A stretch of DNA of 64,000 bases from NCBI GenBank assembly GCA_026004215.1, contig BPIR01000001.1, positions 744,001-808,000 of the forward strand, read 5' to 3'. The stretch comes from Candidatus Binatia bacterium (GTDB taxonomy: Bacteria > Desulfobacterota > Binatia > HRBIN30). A model generated the notes under the pieces. The model did not search any database. It was not told where the DNA came from and worked only from the letters and a program-made list of their open reading frames with translations. A program made the translations under genes and the position numbers. Position 1 is the stretch's first letter. Each line of letters starts with the position of its first letter. Positions 45,658 to 55,397 of this stretch are shown piece by piece.

Positions 45658-47123
45658 TGCCGCGTGCGCTTGGGCGCCGCGCGCCGCAGCCACAACCGGC
45701 AGTGGGATCGGAGCCCCGTCCGCGAGGCCGCGCACGCTCTTGGTTGCCTCCATATTTTCATCGTCATGTCGGGGCAGCAACACCGTTTTTTCGAACAGGG
45801 CGCTCGCTCCGGGGCATCGCCTTGATTTGCGGGTTTGGGGTGTGGGCGTTTGTCCGCTCTGGAACAGGAGTCCTGGCGCAAGAGCAGCGCTGGCAAGCAC
45901 ACGTCCAGTCCACATACATTTTGCAACTCAAGCCTGGCTTCCGCGCTGCGTATTCGGGGCCCCACAGCCTCTCTGCCGGCTTCGAGGACAGTTATTCGTG
46001 GACAACAACACTGATGCTCGGCGTCCGCCCGTGGAGTGGTGCCGGACTCTACTTCAATCCCGAAGCTGCCCAAGGAGTGGCGCTTTCCCGGCTCACGGGG
46101 CTTGCGGGATTTACCAATGGCGAAATCTCGCGTACAGCCGGGCCCACGCTCACGTTCTACCGAGCTCGGCTGTATTGGCAGCAGTACCTCCCCCTGGGCG
46201 GCGAACCCAGTATCGTCGAGGAAGGAGAGAATCAGCTCCCCCTGCACTCCACCTCGCGACGCGCGGTTCTCACCGTTGGCAATCTCTCCGTGCTGGATCT
46301 TTTCGACGCGAACCGCCTCGCGCACGACCCCCGCACGGATTTTCTCAATTGGGCCCTGATGACCCACGCGGCTTACGACTACGCGGCCGATGCCCGTGGC
46401 TACTCGTGGGGCGCGACGGCAGAATTGTTTTGGGACGACTGGGCGATTCGTTTTGGCCGGTTCGCACAGCCAAAACAACCAAACCAATTGCCTTTGGACT
46501 CCCGCATCTTCCAACATTTTGGCGATCAGCTCGAAATCGAACGGCAGTTCACACTACGGGCCAATCCGGGTGCTCTCCGCTTGCTGGGGATGCGCAACCG
46601 CGCCGTGATGGCTCGCTACGAAGATGCGCTTCAGGCTGCCAAAAGGACCGGACGCACACCAACCCTCGACGCGGTGCGGACTGCTCCGCGCGAGAAACTC
46701 GGCGTCGGTATTTCTGCGGACCAGGATATCGCCCCTTGGCTCGGCATTTTCTTTCGTGGCTTTTGGGCCGACGGAAAAACGGAAACCTATGCCTTTACCG
46801 AGGCAGATCGTAGCCTCGCCTTCGGCACCGTGATATCCGGCCGGCCATGGGGCAGAGGGTTCGACCGACTCGGCATCGCGTTCGCCCGCCAATGGCTTTC
46901 GGCACCGCACCGGAAATACCTGGAAGCTGGCGGGCTCGGATTTTTTCTCGGTGATGGCGCGCTGCACTATGGTGCAGAGACCCTTGTCGAGGCCTTTTAC
47001 GCCATCCCGGTCTTGCCGATCTTCGAACTCACCCTCGACTTTCAGCACATCTGGAATCCGGGGTATAACGCGGATCGTGGCCCGGTGATGGTGTTCTCGA
47101 CCCGGCTGCATGCCGTGATTTGA
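45657..47123 (+). CDS. OprB-family carbohydrate-selective porin
   Basis: Outer-membrane beta-barrel, 488 aa from the overlapping ATG. About 50 odd N-terminal residues precede a signal sequence (hydrophobic 51-66, cleavage near VLA-QEQ), so the true start may be further in. OprB traits include HAAYDYAADARGYSWGATAELFWDDWAIRFGRF, FGDQLEIERQF, LGVGISADQDIAPWLGIFFR and DFQHIWNPGYN. It would pass sugars or other small solutes. TGATG overlap with the hydratase gene may couple them, though the link between a porin and leucine catabolism is unclear. Confidence 0.85.
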   Translation: MPRALGRRAPQPQPAVGSEPRPRGRARSWLPPYFHRHVGAATPFFRTGRSLRGIALICGFGVWAFVRSGTGVLAQEQRWQAHVQSTYILQLKPGFRAAYSGPHSLSAGFEDSYSWTTTLMLGVRPWSGAGLYFNPEAAQGVALSRLTGLAGFTNGEISRTAGPTLTFYRARLYWQQYLPLGGEPSIVEEGENQLPLHSTSRRAVLTVGNLSVLDLFDANRLAHDPRTDFLNWALMTHAAYDYAADARGYSWGATAELFWDDWAIRFGRFAQPKQPNQLPLDSRIFQHFGDQLEIERQFTLRANPGALRLLGMRNRAVMARYEDALQAAKRTGRTPTLDAVRTAPREKLGVGISADQDIAPWLGIFFRGFWADGKTETYAFTEADRSLAFGTVISGRPWGRGFDRLGIAFARQWLSAPHRKYLEAGGLGFFLGDGALHYGAETLVEAFYAIPVLPIFELTLDFQHIWNPGYNADRGPVMVFSTRLHAVI

Positions 47124-47261
47124 AAAACGAGGCAGCAATCCGGGCCTGACTCCAGGTTCGGCGCCCCGACCCAGAAAAAACCCTTCGTGCCGGTTGCCCA
47201 AGATGGACGGCCGCCGCGGCCGCTGCAGACGTACAGTCCTGGCGCGCTGCGGATTTTCTTC

Positions 47262-47819
<558 letters not shown>

Positions 47820-47836
47820 CGCGCTCCCCTTGCCTA

Positions 47837-49180
47837 TCACTCTCGATCGAGTTTATCGGTCGCACTCTGGACCGGGTTTGCAACGTGGCGATTTGTCGCA
47901 TCCGCTGCGGGCAAAAGGATTCGTGCAGTAGTTCCTTGGCCGAGGAGGGATTGCAGCTCTAAAGTGCCGCCCATTTGTTCCACCAGGGTGCGCGTCAAAA
48001 ACAAACCCAGCCCAATGCCTTGGCCGGGCTCTTTTGTGGTGAAAAAGGGCTCTCCGGCGCGAGACAGCACCTCGGGAGCCATACCGCAGCCGCGATCAGC
48101 GACCTCGATTGCCAGCCACGCTCCCCGCAGCGAAGCGCGCACGTCCACCGTGGCACCCGCAGGAGAAGCCTGCGCGGCGTTACGCACGAGATTCCTCAAG
48201 GCGCGAGCCAGGGCCTGTCGAGAGACGAATATTCGCCGAGTCGGATCATCCACGTCCAACTGCACCAACACCCGGACGTCCTTCGACGGGCTCTCCACGG
48301 CGAGTATGCTTGCGAGGTCTTTTGCCCGCACGGCCTCGATTCCCTCTCCGACCCCTTGGCCAGCCTCGGCCGCCATTTGGTGCAGGATCCGCTGGCAGCG
48401 CCGCACCTGTTCGCGGATCAGGCGAATGTCGGCCCGGATCGGCTCCGCGGCGCCCGTGAGGCTCTTTTCCAGCTCTTTTGCGGCCACCGCAACCGTGGAG
48501 AGCGGCGTGCCGAGCTCATGAGCCGCGCCAGCGGCCATCGTGGCCAGCGCAGCAAACTTGGCTTGTCGAGTAGCTAAATCTCGCGCCGCAGCGAGTTCCT
48601 TTTCTCGCTCGGCCAGCGCCTCGCGGACGCGCTGGACAAAGTACACGATAAATACGGCACTCACGCCGAACGCCACGTACATGCCTTGGAGATGCAACCA
48701 CAGGTGGTCGTGATGCAAATTGCCTTCGTGGGGGGAAAAACCTGGCCATGCCGGCAGCGCGAACAACAGCCCAAAAGCGATGAGCCCGAGGGCGGTGAGC
48801 CCCCAAGCCGCCACCTGCCGCAACGTGACCGCTGCCAACGCGATGTGCACCAAGTACAAAAAGGTAAAAGGGTTCACCGGGCCTCCGGTCATGTGCAACA
48901 AAGCCGTCAGCAGCAGCACGTCGAGCGCCAGAATCACAACCAGCCACGCTTCCGTTACGGGGCGACGCTTCGCGAATCCCGCACAAACAAGGTTGCTCAC
49001 TGCCTCGGCTCCGAAGACCACGGCGATCCAAGCCCAGGGCAGGCGCACGCCCAGAAGACCTTCAATGGCAGCCACGACGAGAAATTGGCCGAGTAGCGCC
49101 AGCCAACGCAGGCGAACCAGCCATAAAAGCTGGATATTCTCCGCACCGGGAAGGGCAGCAAAATCGCTCACAGCTCTCAC
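47837..49180 (-). CDS. regB: RegB/PrrB-type redox-sensing histidine kinase
   Basis: A 447-aa membrane kinase with about six membrane segments (~18-185). It carries the heptapeptide GGPVNPF (99-105), which in RegB binds ubiquinone, and the H-box AAGAAHELGTPLST with His221. Cys262 in REQVRRCQRIL corresponds to the redox-active Cys of RegB. HATPase motifs (RNLVRNAAQASP, DRGCGMAPE, GIGLGLFL) are complete. It is cotranscribed with regA. The GTG start is plausible but not marked by a strong ribosome site. Confidence 0.93.
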   Translation of the reverse strand: MRAVSDFAALPGAENIQLLWLVRLRWLALLGQFLVVAAIEGLLGVRLPWAWIAVVFGAEAVSNLVCAGFAKRRPVTEAWLVVILALDVLLLTALLHMTGGPVNPFTFLYLVHIALAAVTLRQVAAWGLTALGLIAFGLLFALPAWPGFSPHEGNLHHDHLWLHLQGMYVAFGVSAVFIVYFVQRVREALAEREKELAAARDLATRQAKFAALATMAAGAAHELGTPLSTVAVAAKELEKSLTGAAEPIRADIRLIREQVRRCQRILHQMAAEAGQGVGEGIEAVRAKDLASILAVESPSKDVRVLVQLDVDDPTRRIFVSRQALARALRNLVRNAAQASPAGATVDVRASLRGAWLAIEVADRGCGMAPEVLSRAGEPFFTTKEPGQGIGLGLFLTRTLVEQMGGTLELQSLLGQGTTARILLPAADATNRHVANPVQSATDKLDRE

Positions 49181-49264
49181 CAGCTAGTCGGATCCGAGCG
49201 CGCGCGCCAGCGCCAAAATCCACAGCGACAATTCACCGCATTCTGGAGAGCGGCCAATCTCGCT

Positions 49265-50323
49265 ATGCGAAAGGCCGCTATGGTAGCCCCGTGGTTTTCC
49301 GCCAAAAGCCGCTGGTTTTTGTGGCCCCTGATTTTCAAGCTTGTCACGATGGGCACATTTTCGCCCGCCCTCGGCTGTGAAATTTGTGCGATTTACACAG
49401 GCACCGAGTTGCTCGAGAGCCGCAGGGGCCTCCGGATTGGGGTAGCCGAGCAATTCACTGGCTTTGGTACACTGCAAGAGAATGGCGAAGAAGTCGCAAA
49501 CCCGGCGGACGAATTTCTGGATAGTTCGATCACCCAAATCCTCTTTGGCTATAGCTGGCATCCGCGGCTCCTGCTCCAAGCCAACGTTCCATGGATCCAC
49601 AGGGAATTTCGACGCCTGACCATGAGCGGGGTCGAACGCGACTCCGCGGGCGGACTGGGCGACATTTCGATTCACTGGATCGGCACGGTGTTACAGCACG
49701 TCAGCGAGCGCAGTGTGCACCGAGCCTCGGTGTCGGTTGGAGTGAAGTTGCCGACTGGCAGTCCGAGCCGCCTGCGGGAAGAGCTCGGCGATGACACGCA
49801 CGCCGCGGAGCCGAATATCCCGCCCGTGTTTCGGAACCGACAGTGGCGCCCGCGCCATGCTACCGGGAGTGTCGCCAGTGGGGTCCACGGACACGATCTC
49901 GTTCTCGGATCCGGCTCCACGGACGTCGTGCTCGGCGCGCAATGGCTGGGTACCTACCGGCGCTTTTACGGTACAGCGATGGTACAGTATTTTGTTCGGA
50001 CCGAGGGTTCCTTCGACTACACTTTCGCTAACGAAACTATCGTGTCCGCGGGCCCCGGATTGTTTCTCTTGACGCGCCACGACACAACCCTGGGACTGCA
50101 GGCTTTGCTGACCGTTGACACCAAGGGCACGGACACATTGCGAGGTGAGCGAGTCGGTGACACCGGCGCGACCTTCCTTTACGCTGGTCCTTCCATGCAT
50201 TGGACCTGGAAAAGTTCCCTCAGTGCCGACCTGGCACTGGACCTTCCAGCGCTGCGCCACAACACTGGCCTGCAAGCCGTGCCGGATTTCCGCCTTCGTG
50301 GAGGGTTGGTGTGGCGCTTCTAA
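49265..50323 (+). CDS. Outer-membrane beta-barrel candidate with CEICAIYTG N-terminal motif
   Basis: A 352-aa exported protein, no named function. A signal peptide ends near ALG-CEI, so the mature protein starts with CEICAIYTGTE. The body alternates polar and hydrophobic residues and closes with GGLVWRF, a terminal Phe as in outer-membrane barrels. Phrases such as GVAEQFTGFGTLQENG and DSSITQILFGYSWHPRLLLQANVPW recur in uncharacterised transporter-like proteins found near redox genes. The C-terminal end overlaps the likely GTG start of the thioredoxin gene. Confidence 0.72.
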   Translation: MRKAAMVAPWFSAKSRWFLWPLIFKLVTMGTFSPALGCEICAIYTGTELLESRRGLRIGVAEQFTGFGTLQENGEEVANPADEFLDSSITQILFGYSWHPRLLLQANVPWIHREFRRLTMSGVERDSAGGLGDISIHWIGTVLQHVSERSVHRASVSVGVKLPTGSPSRLREELGDDTHAAEPNIPPVFRNRQWRPRHATGSVASGVHGHDLVLGSGSTDVVLGAQWLGTYRRFYGTAMVQYFVRTEGSFDYTFANETIVSAGPGLFLLTRHDTTLGLQALLTVDTKGTDTLRGERVGDTGATFLYAGPSMHWTWKSSLSADLALDLPALRHNTGLQAVPDFRLRGGLVWRF

Positions 50324-50863
50324 CGTGGCGTCAAAGTTCTAGTCTAAGTCTCCTGGTGGCCGTTTTGGTGTTGAGCGGGCCCCACACCGCCCGACGCTGC
50401 TTCGCTCCGCGTTGGCCAGAAATTTCCAGTGGTCACACTGCTGGACGCCGAGGGACACCGGGTCGGTCTCGACTTCGCGCCCTCGCGAGTGCTTCTCGTG
50501 CAAGTTTGGGCAACGTGGTGTTCCCCGTGCCATGAGGCAATGCCGGTGATTCTCGACGCCGTACACGGCATGGCCGCCGCGCGCCGCCTTGAGGTGGTGT
50601 TGTGGAACATCGACACCGACACGGAACGCGCCAAAGCTTTCCTCCAACAACATCTTGCCCGGTACCCCAATGTTGTGCTGCGCTTCGACCCGGGAGGCCA
50701 GCAATTCCACGGCTTGGGTGCGCCCGGCATGCCCGCAACCTTCATCGTCCAAGCCGGCATCACTCGCGCTGTATTCGGGGGCTACAAGCCCGGAGTCGAA
50801 CGAGACATTCTCTCCGCTCTCCAGCAGGTACTGGCCACCCAGGGCCCGCCGGCGGAAGATTAG
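50311..50863 (+). pseudogene. TlpA/ResA-like periplasmic thioredoxin, signal peptide and domain in different frames
   Basis: The 3' frame codes a complete thioredoxin fold from SLRVGQKFPVVTLLDAEG onward, with active site WATWCSPC and cis-Pro GMPATFIV. In its own frame it lacks a good start: a TGA lies upstream and the first GTG (50429) cuts off the first strand. In the next frame a GTG at 50311, with GGAGGG 5 bases upstream, opens a signal peptide (LLVAVLVLSG). Removing one C from the C4 run at 50380-50383 joins them in phase (LSGPTPPDAASLRVGQ). So this is either a frameshift mutation or a sequence error in an exported disulfide reductase. Confidence 0.72.
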
Positions 50864-51969
50864 ACCTTCGAGGCCTCGTTCGTGCGGCCGGGTTCCGCCG
50901 CACGCTGCGGCTGCACGAGCACAGTGACGATTCGGCGCCCCTGAACCTTTTCCACAACAAAGCGAATTCCCTCCAGCTCCACCGCTGCACCAGCCTCCGG
51001 AATCTTCCCGGCCAGGCCGAACACCAAGCCCCCCACCGTATTCCAACTCGCGTGGGGCAGCTCCACGCCGAGTAGCTCGTTCAGATCTACGATCGGAAGG
51101 CTTGCCTGCACGCGGTACGAACCATCGGGAAGCGCTACCACCTCAGGAGCCTCTTGATCGAACTCGTCGCTGATCTGGCCCACCACCTCCTCGATCACGT
51201 CCTCCAGCGTCACAATCCCCGTCACCGACCCGTACTCGTCGCTCACCACGGCCAAGTGAAAGCCCCCCTGCTGCATCTCCCGCAGCAGGTCTGCCAGAGG
51301 TTTGGTCTCGGGCACAAACTGCACACTCCGCGCCACCGCTTTCACTGGGCTTTGGGCTTCGCCCCGCATCACGGCAGCCAGCACGTCTTTCACGTGCACC
51401 ACCCCTTCGGTGGAATCGAGGTCCCCCGCGAACACAGGCGCGCGCGACACCCCTTGGCGCAGCATGATCTCGGCTGCTTGCCCCACCGTTGCCTCCGCAG
51501 GGACTCCCACCACATCCGGCCGCGGAACCATCACTTCCCGAACCACTCGCTGTGCGAGCCTTGAAGAACCAACGGGGAACGCCGCGTTCGCCATTGGTGA
51601 CGCATCACTGCCGTCGGCCACCGACTCACGTTTGGCAAGGTTCGAGCGTTCCGAAAGGCGCGATGCGGACTCGAGCCACGCCCTCCCCAGGCGACCCAAC
51701 CAACCTCCGCAAGCATCCGGGACCCTGGCGAGCAGGTGAGGCATGAAACGCGCTGCCAATGCCGGTCCGAGAAACAGCACCAGCAGGCCGCAAAGTACGC
51801 TCAGCACCCAATTTCCCAAGCAAAGCTGCACGACCACCGCCGCTGCAACCCCACTGGCACCGAAAGCGAACCCGGCCAAAGCGGCCAACCCTAGGTGCCT
51901 GTAGAAACGATCCAAGCCCTCCGCTCCCGGGGGCGTTTCACGAATAGGGGTGATCTTTCGACTCGACAT
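50860..51969 (-). CDS. CBS-pair and CorC/HlyC-domain membrane protein
   Basis: A 369-aa protein. Two hydrophobic segments (~30-75) remain of the usual CNNM membrane domain, so this is a shortened form. Then come a CBS pair (MVPRPDVVGVPAEATVGQAAEIM ... VVSDEYGSVTGIVTLEDVIEEVVG) and a CorC/HlyC transporter-associated domain (YRVQASLPIVDLNELLGVELP). Members act in Mg or Co handling or membrane repair. It ends tail-to-tail with the thioredoxin gene, overlapping by 4 bases. A GTG at 52032 inside the upstream gene is the alternative start. Confidence 0.87.
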   Translation of the reverse strand: MSSRKITPIRETPPGAEGLDRFYRHLGLAALAGFAFGASGVAAAVVVQLCLGNWVLSVLCGLLVLFLGPALAARFMPHLLARVPDACGGWLGRLGRAWLESASRLSERSNLAKRESVADGSDASPMANAAFPVGSSRLAQRVVREVMVPRPDVVGVPAEATVGQAAEIMLRQGVSRAPVFAGDLDSTEGVVHVKDVLAAVMRGEAQSPVKAVARSVQFVPETKPLADLLREMQQGGFHLAVVSDEYGSVTGIVTLEDVIEEVVGQISDEFDQEAPEVVALPDGSYRVQASLPIVDLNELLGVELPHASWNTVGGLVFGLAGKIPEAGAAVELEGIRFVVEKVQGRRIVTVLVQPQRAAEPGRTNEASKV

Positions 51970-52021
51970 GCCCGAGGAGGTCCGCCACGCGCTGGGCAAA
52001 CCCGAGGAGCCGCCCTTCTCT

Positions 52022-52603
52022 TCAGGGTACACGACCGCTCTTCTTCACTTCAGCCCAAAAAAATCCACGGAACTCACCCTCACGAAATCCTGTGGCGCGG
52101 TCGTTTGGGTAAAGCTCCGCTAGCCTCGTCTTGAGCTCCGGAGCAAATCCCTCGGGATCGCCATGACAAAGTAAGCACGGCCCCCCGGTGGCAATCGGCT
52201 TCAAAACGCCGACTCGGTCGCCCAGATCGACGACAACTGGTTGCACTTCCGATGCCTGGCGACCGGCTGCGCGCGCCAAATATGGCACAACCCAGGGTCG
52301 AGGCGCATTGGCGGGGTTACGTAGGCGGTGACTGGTTCTGCCGAGTTCGAGGTCGTGTCGGCGGGCCAGATCCGTAGCAATTTGCGGCGCTTCCACTTTG
52401 CAGACAGCCACAGCCGCTGCCGGCCCCTGCGCCCCGAGCGTAGCCAGCAACCGACTTTGCAATGCATTTTGTAATGCTTCGAACGCCCGTTGCGCGCGTT
52501 GCACTTCAGGTGCCTCCTCACCCCAGCCGACTCCACCCCTTGCAGGGGCAAGGACCAACAAGGCAATCGAAAGCGTGCGCCTCCCCAAACGAAGATCGAA
52601 CAT
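52022..52603 (-). CDS. DUF3365/Tll0287-like haem-binding periplasmic protein
   Basis: A 193-aa exported protein with a signal peptide (~8-28). It matches the Tll0287-like (DUF3365) family: AAAVAVCKVEAPQIA, LGRTSHRLRNPANAP and the late FREGEFRGFFWAEV. It has one c-type haem motif, CLLCH (143-147), with Cys68 as an extra conserved position. The family includes single-haem sensor or electron-transfer proteins. It lies upstream of the CBS/CorC gene and near RegBA and the thioredoxin, fitting a redox-themed neighbourhood. Confidence 0.88.
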   Translation of the reverse strand: MFDLRLGRRTLSIALLVLAPARGGVGWGEEAPEVQRAQRAFEALQNALQSRLLATLGAQGPAAAVAVCKVEAPQIATDLARRHDLELGRTSHRLRNPANAPRPWVVPYLARAAGRQASEVQPVVVDLGDRVGVLKPIATGGPCLLCHGDPEGFAPELKTRLAELYPNDRATGFREGEFRGFFWAEVKKSGRVP

Positions 52604-52756
52604 GGACTGAGCATATCATCTTTCACGGCCAGATGGGTACCGCATCACGGCAGGAGATTGTCGCACGAGAGCAGCCTGCGGGTTTCCCCGAACAGCGAAA
52701 AATTTTTGAAGCGATGTACGAGTTTGCGCGTCTTCAGCGAAACCGTGGAGGTTGCG

Positions 52757-53158
52757 ATGGATCGAGTTCTCGTGGTCGTGGATAATAACGTGAACGCACG
52801 CGTCGTTTGTGAAGTCCTCCTCGAAGCCCGAGGAGATTCTTGCATCCTGTGCTCGCGCGGAGAGTTGCATGAGCGCTGCGTTCCCTTGGAACCGGGAAAA
52901 GTCGTGCTCTTCGAGCTGAACCTGCAGAACCACGCAGAGCGGCGGGCGCTGCAGGCATTGCTCGATCAGTTCCGCAGTGAAATGCAGACTCAACTCGGGT
53001 TGCTGGTGGTCACGGAGCAAAGCCAAATTCTCGAGCAAACGGGGCTGTCGGACGCAGTGGACTTCGTTCTGCATCCTACCCAGGTGGGCGCGCGGCTCCT
53101 GGCCACCCTCGATTACCTACGCGCCCGGCGAACAGCAGCGCAGTCCATCGGATCGTAA
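52757..53158 (+). CDS. Degenerate receiver (pseudo-receiver) domain protein
   Basis: A 133-aa stand-alone protein with a receiver-like order of strands and helices. The phosphorylation residues are changed: the acidic pair is DNN (9-11), the phospho-acceptor Asp is Glu53 (LFELNL), and the conserved Lys is His106 (FVLHPTQ). Thr86 is in place. GGAGG 5-6 bases upstream supports the ATG. It would not be a normal phospho-switch; Glu could mimic the phosphorylated state. No kinase or output domain is adjacent. Confidence 0.7.
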   Translation: MDRVLVVVDNNVNARVVCEVLLEARGDSCILCSRGELHERCVPLEPGKVVLFELNLQNHAERRALQALLDQFRSEMQTQLGLLVVTEQSQILEQTGLSDAVDFVLHPTQVGARLLATLDYLRARRTAAQSIGS

Positions 53159-53311
53159 TTGCCCACTCGGTCGAATTTCCTCCCCCAGGGCGTATCGTTT
53201 CCCAGGCACGGTTTCGGGCTGGCGTTTCTTGCTGGTGGCAAGATTCGCACGGCGCTGGGCCGTGAGGCGGTCTCTTGCAGCTATCCAATCGTGCGGCTAA
53301 GCGAGCGCGCC

Positions 53312-53707
53312 ATGGCCAGTCGGCTTGCTCGGCGGGCAAAACGGAAGCGGGTGCCCACACAAAATTGGTGGGCTACCCTTTTTGCCGCTTTACTCGCGGT
53401 GCACTTGGCTTGCATGTCGGCTCACTCGGCCGTCCATCTACGTTCGCGGTGTACCCCAGCTCTGGAGAGTGACTCCGCGGCTTCAACGCAAGTATGCTCG
53501 CAAGCCGCGACGGCAACAGCGCTGGCGCACGACCCGTTGCATTGCGCTGCTTGCCGAGCACATCACGACCTGCGCTGCTTCTACGGCGCGGTCATTGCGG
53601 GCGAAGTCGTGGCTCTCGCTTTCCGCAGGGTCACCTTCCTGCCGGAAAACCTGCCCGCCATTGTCGGGGGCACAAACTCTGCACTATCCCGCGCTCCGCC
53701 GGCATAG
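53312..53707 (+). CDS. Small exported Cys/His-rich protein, DUF2946-like
   Basis: A 131-aa protein with a basic start and a hydrophobic stretch (~22-35) like a signal anchor. The middle has HDPLHCAACRAHHD, a Cys/His cluster of the type seen in DUF2946 proteins, which sit beside metal (Cu/Zn) uptake or efflux genes. It is followed about 100 bases later by an outer-membrane protein and a ZnuABC-like transporter, so a metal-binding or sensing role is likely but not shown. The frame is open upstream; this ATG is a choice. Confidence 0.6.
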   Translation: MASRLARRAKRKRVPTQNWWATLFAALLAVHLACMSAHSAVHLRSRCTPALESDSAASTQVCSQAATATALAHDPLHCAACRAHHDLRCFYGAVIAGEVVALAFRRVTFLPENLPAIVGGTNSALSRAPPA

Positions 53708-53813
53708 CTCTCGGTCGCAACCACCGGAGCGTTGATACCTGCGAAGGCGCCTCTCGAAGGCCGCGTCTTCGCGGGTGTTGCAGGCAAACATTTTTCAAAA
53801 AAAGGAGTGCGTG

Positions 53814-55385
53814 ATGGCTCGGACCTTATGGTGTCCGCGCACCCGCCCCGTGTCGCGCTGGGTCGGCGTCGTACTAGCAGTGACGTCGGTCGTGCCGGTC
53901 CCGATAGCAACGCGTGGCGACGCGGGGCGCGACGCGACACTGGAACGGCTGAAACGAGAGATCGAACAGCTTCGCAAAGATCGAGATGAACAGGAAAAAC
54001 GCTTGAAGCACTTGGAGCGACAGCTCCGGCGCTTACAACACGGGAAGGATGAGTCACCCAACCAGCCTAGTGCAGCTAGCCCAGCTCAGGCTCTCGACCG
54101 AGCATTGGAATCGAGGACTTCCGAGGTCGAGACAACGCCACCTTCTCCACCGCCACTGTGGGCCGGAAACATAGCCGGAGCGCCTTTGCGGCTGTTGGAC
54201 TTGTCGCTCGACACGATGGTTGCGGCAGGCGCGTCTACGGCCACCGATCGGGAACTGGAAGGGAGGCTACAAGCGGGCGGACACGATCCCATCCGCCGTG
54301 GCTTTACCCTGCAACAAGCCGAGCTGTCACTGATGGGGGCAGTGGACCCGTACCTTACGGGAGAGGCCCACATTCTCTTTTCCTCCCACGGGGCTGAGTT
54401 GGAAGAAGCTTTCATGACGACAACGAGCCTGCCTCACGGCCTACAAATGGAGGCTGGCCTAATGCTCACCGAGTACGGATTGATCAATCCGCTCCACCCG
54501 CACGCGTGGGATTGGATCGACCAGCCCGTCATCATTTCGCGGCTTCTAGGGCCTGAAGGTCTTCGCTCGCCAGGGATCCGAGTGGGCTGGCTTACTCCTC
54601 TACCTTGGTTTTCCGAGTTTCACGTCGGAGCACAAAACGCAAACGAAGGGGAGTTTACACCAAGTTTTCTAGCGACCGATGCCGTGGGCGGCAGACCAGG
54701 CTTGCGAACCAGCACGCGAAGCCTTGCGGACCTCTTGTACCTCGGACGGTGGGAGAATTTCTGGAGCCTTACCTCCACAACGGGCTTGAAGGTGGGCACA
54801 AACCTTCTTCACGGCCCGAACTCCACCGGCGCCGATGGTGAAACGTGGATCTATGGCGTCGATTTGAAAGTGCGCTGGCGGCCGGAGTCGAACTTCCGCG
54901 GCTGGCCCTTCTTCCTGTGGCAAACGGAAGTACACAAGCGCGATTACACGGCGGCATTTTACTTGCCTCCAGAAGAGGGCGGGTTAATCGAGAACGCCCT
55001 CGCTGCCGGATTGTGGCCCCGGGATGCCGAGACTCCCGAAGACGGCGCCAGCGAGATTCCTGCCGAGCCGATCGGCCGGGCAATCTTGCGCGACGTTGGT
55101 TTCTATTCCCAAGCACTTTACGGTTTTCGCTACGGTTGGGCGGCTGGGCTGCGCCTGGAGTTCGCCAGTGGGAAGGGCGCCAGCGTTGGAGGGCGCCCCA
55201 ACTACCCCCTTCGAAGTGATCGCCTACGGCTCTCTCCCTTACTGGTTTGGCATCCGACCGAGTATTCCCGCCTCCGGCTCCAGTACAATTATGACCGGGC
55301 GCAGTTTCTACCGGAACGCAACGCCCACACAGTCTGGCTGAGTGCGGAGATCCTTTATGGCCGGCACCCCGCACACAAATACTAA
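53814..55385 (+). CDS. Outer-membrane protein with N-terminal coiled coil in metal-uptake operon
   Basis: A 523-aa exported protein. The ATG has AAGGAG 7 bases upstream. A signal peptide (~15-35) precedes a short coiled coil (~40-75, LERLKREIEQLRKDRDEQEK), then a Pro-rich linker and a beta-barrel-like domain from ~125 (LDLSLDTMVAAGAS, RRGFTLQQAELSLMGAVDPYLTGEAHI) ending ILYGRHPAHKY. The layout resembles zinc-regulated outer-membrane porins that stand beside ZnuA-type genes. It likely lets metal or a metal complex across the outer membrane. It starts the core operon: 12 bases to the binding-protein gene. Confidence 0.78.
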   Translation: MARTLWCPRTRPVSRWVGVVLAVTSVVPVPIATRGDAGRDATLERLKREIEQLRKDRDEQEKRLKHLERQLRRLQHGKDESPNQPSAASPAQALDRALESRTSEVETTPPSPPPLWAGNIAGAPLRLLDLSLDTMVAAGASTATDRELEGRLQAGGHDPIRRGFTLQQAELSLMGAVDPYLTGEAHILFSSHGAELEEAFMTTTSLPHGLQMEAGLMLTEYGLINPLHPHAWDWIDQPVIISRLLGPEGLRSPGIRVGWLTPLPWFSEFHVGAQNANEGEFTPSFLATDAVGGRPGLRTSTRSLADLLYLGRWENFWSLTSTTGLKVGTNLLHGPNSTGADGETWIYGVDLKVRWRPESNFRGWPFFLWQTEVHKRDYTAAFYLPPEEGGLIENALAAGLWPRDAETPEDGASEIPAEPIGRAILRDVGFYSQALYGFRYGWAAGLRLEFASGKGASVGGRPNYPLRSDRLRLSPLLVWHPTEYSRLRLQYNYDRAQFLPERNAHTVWLSAEILYGRHPAHKY

Positions 55386-55397
55386 GAGGAGGCGAGC

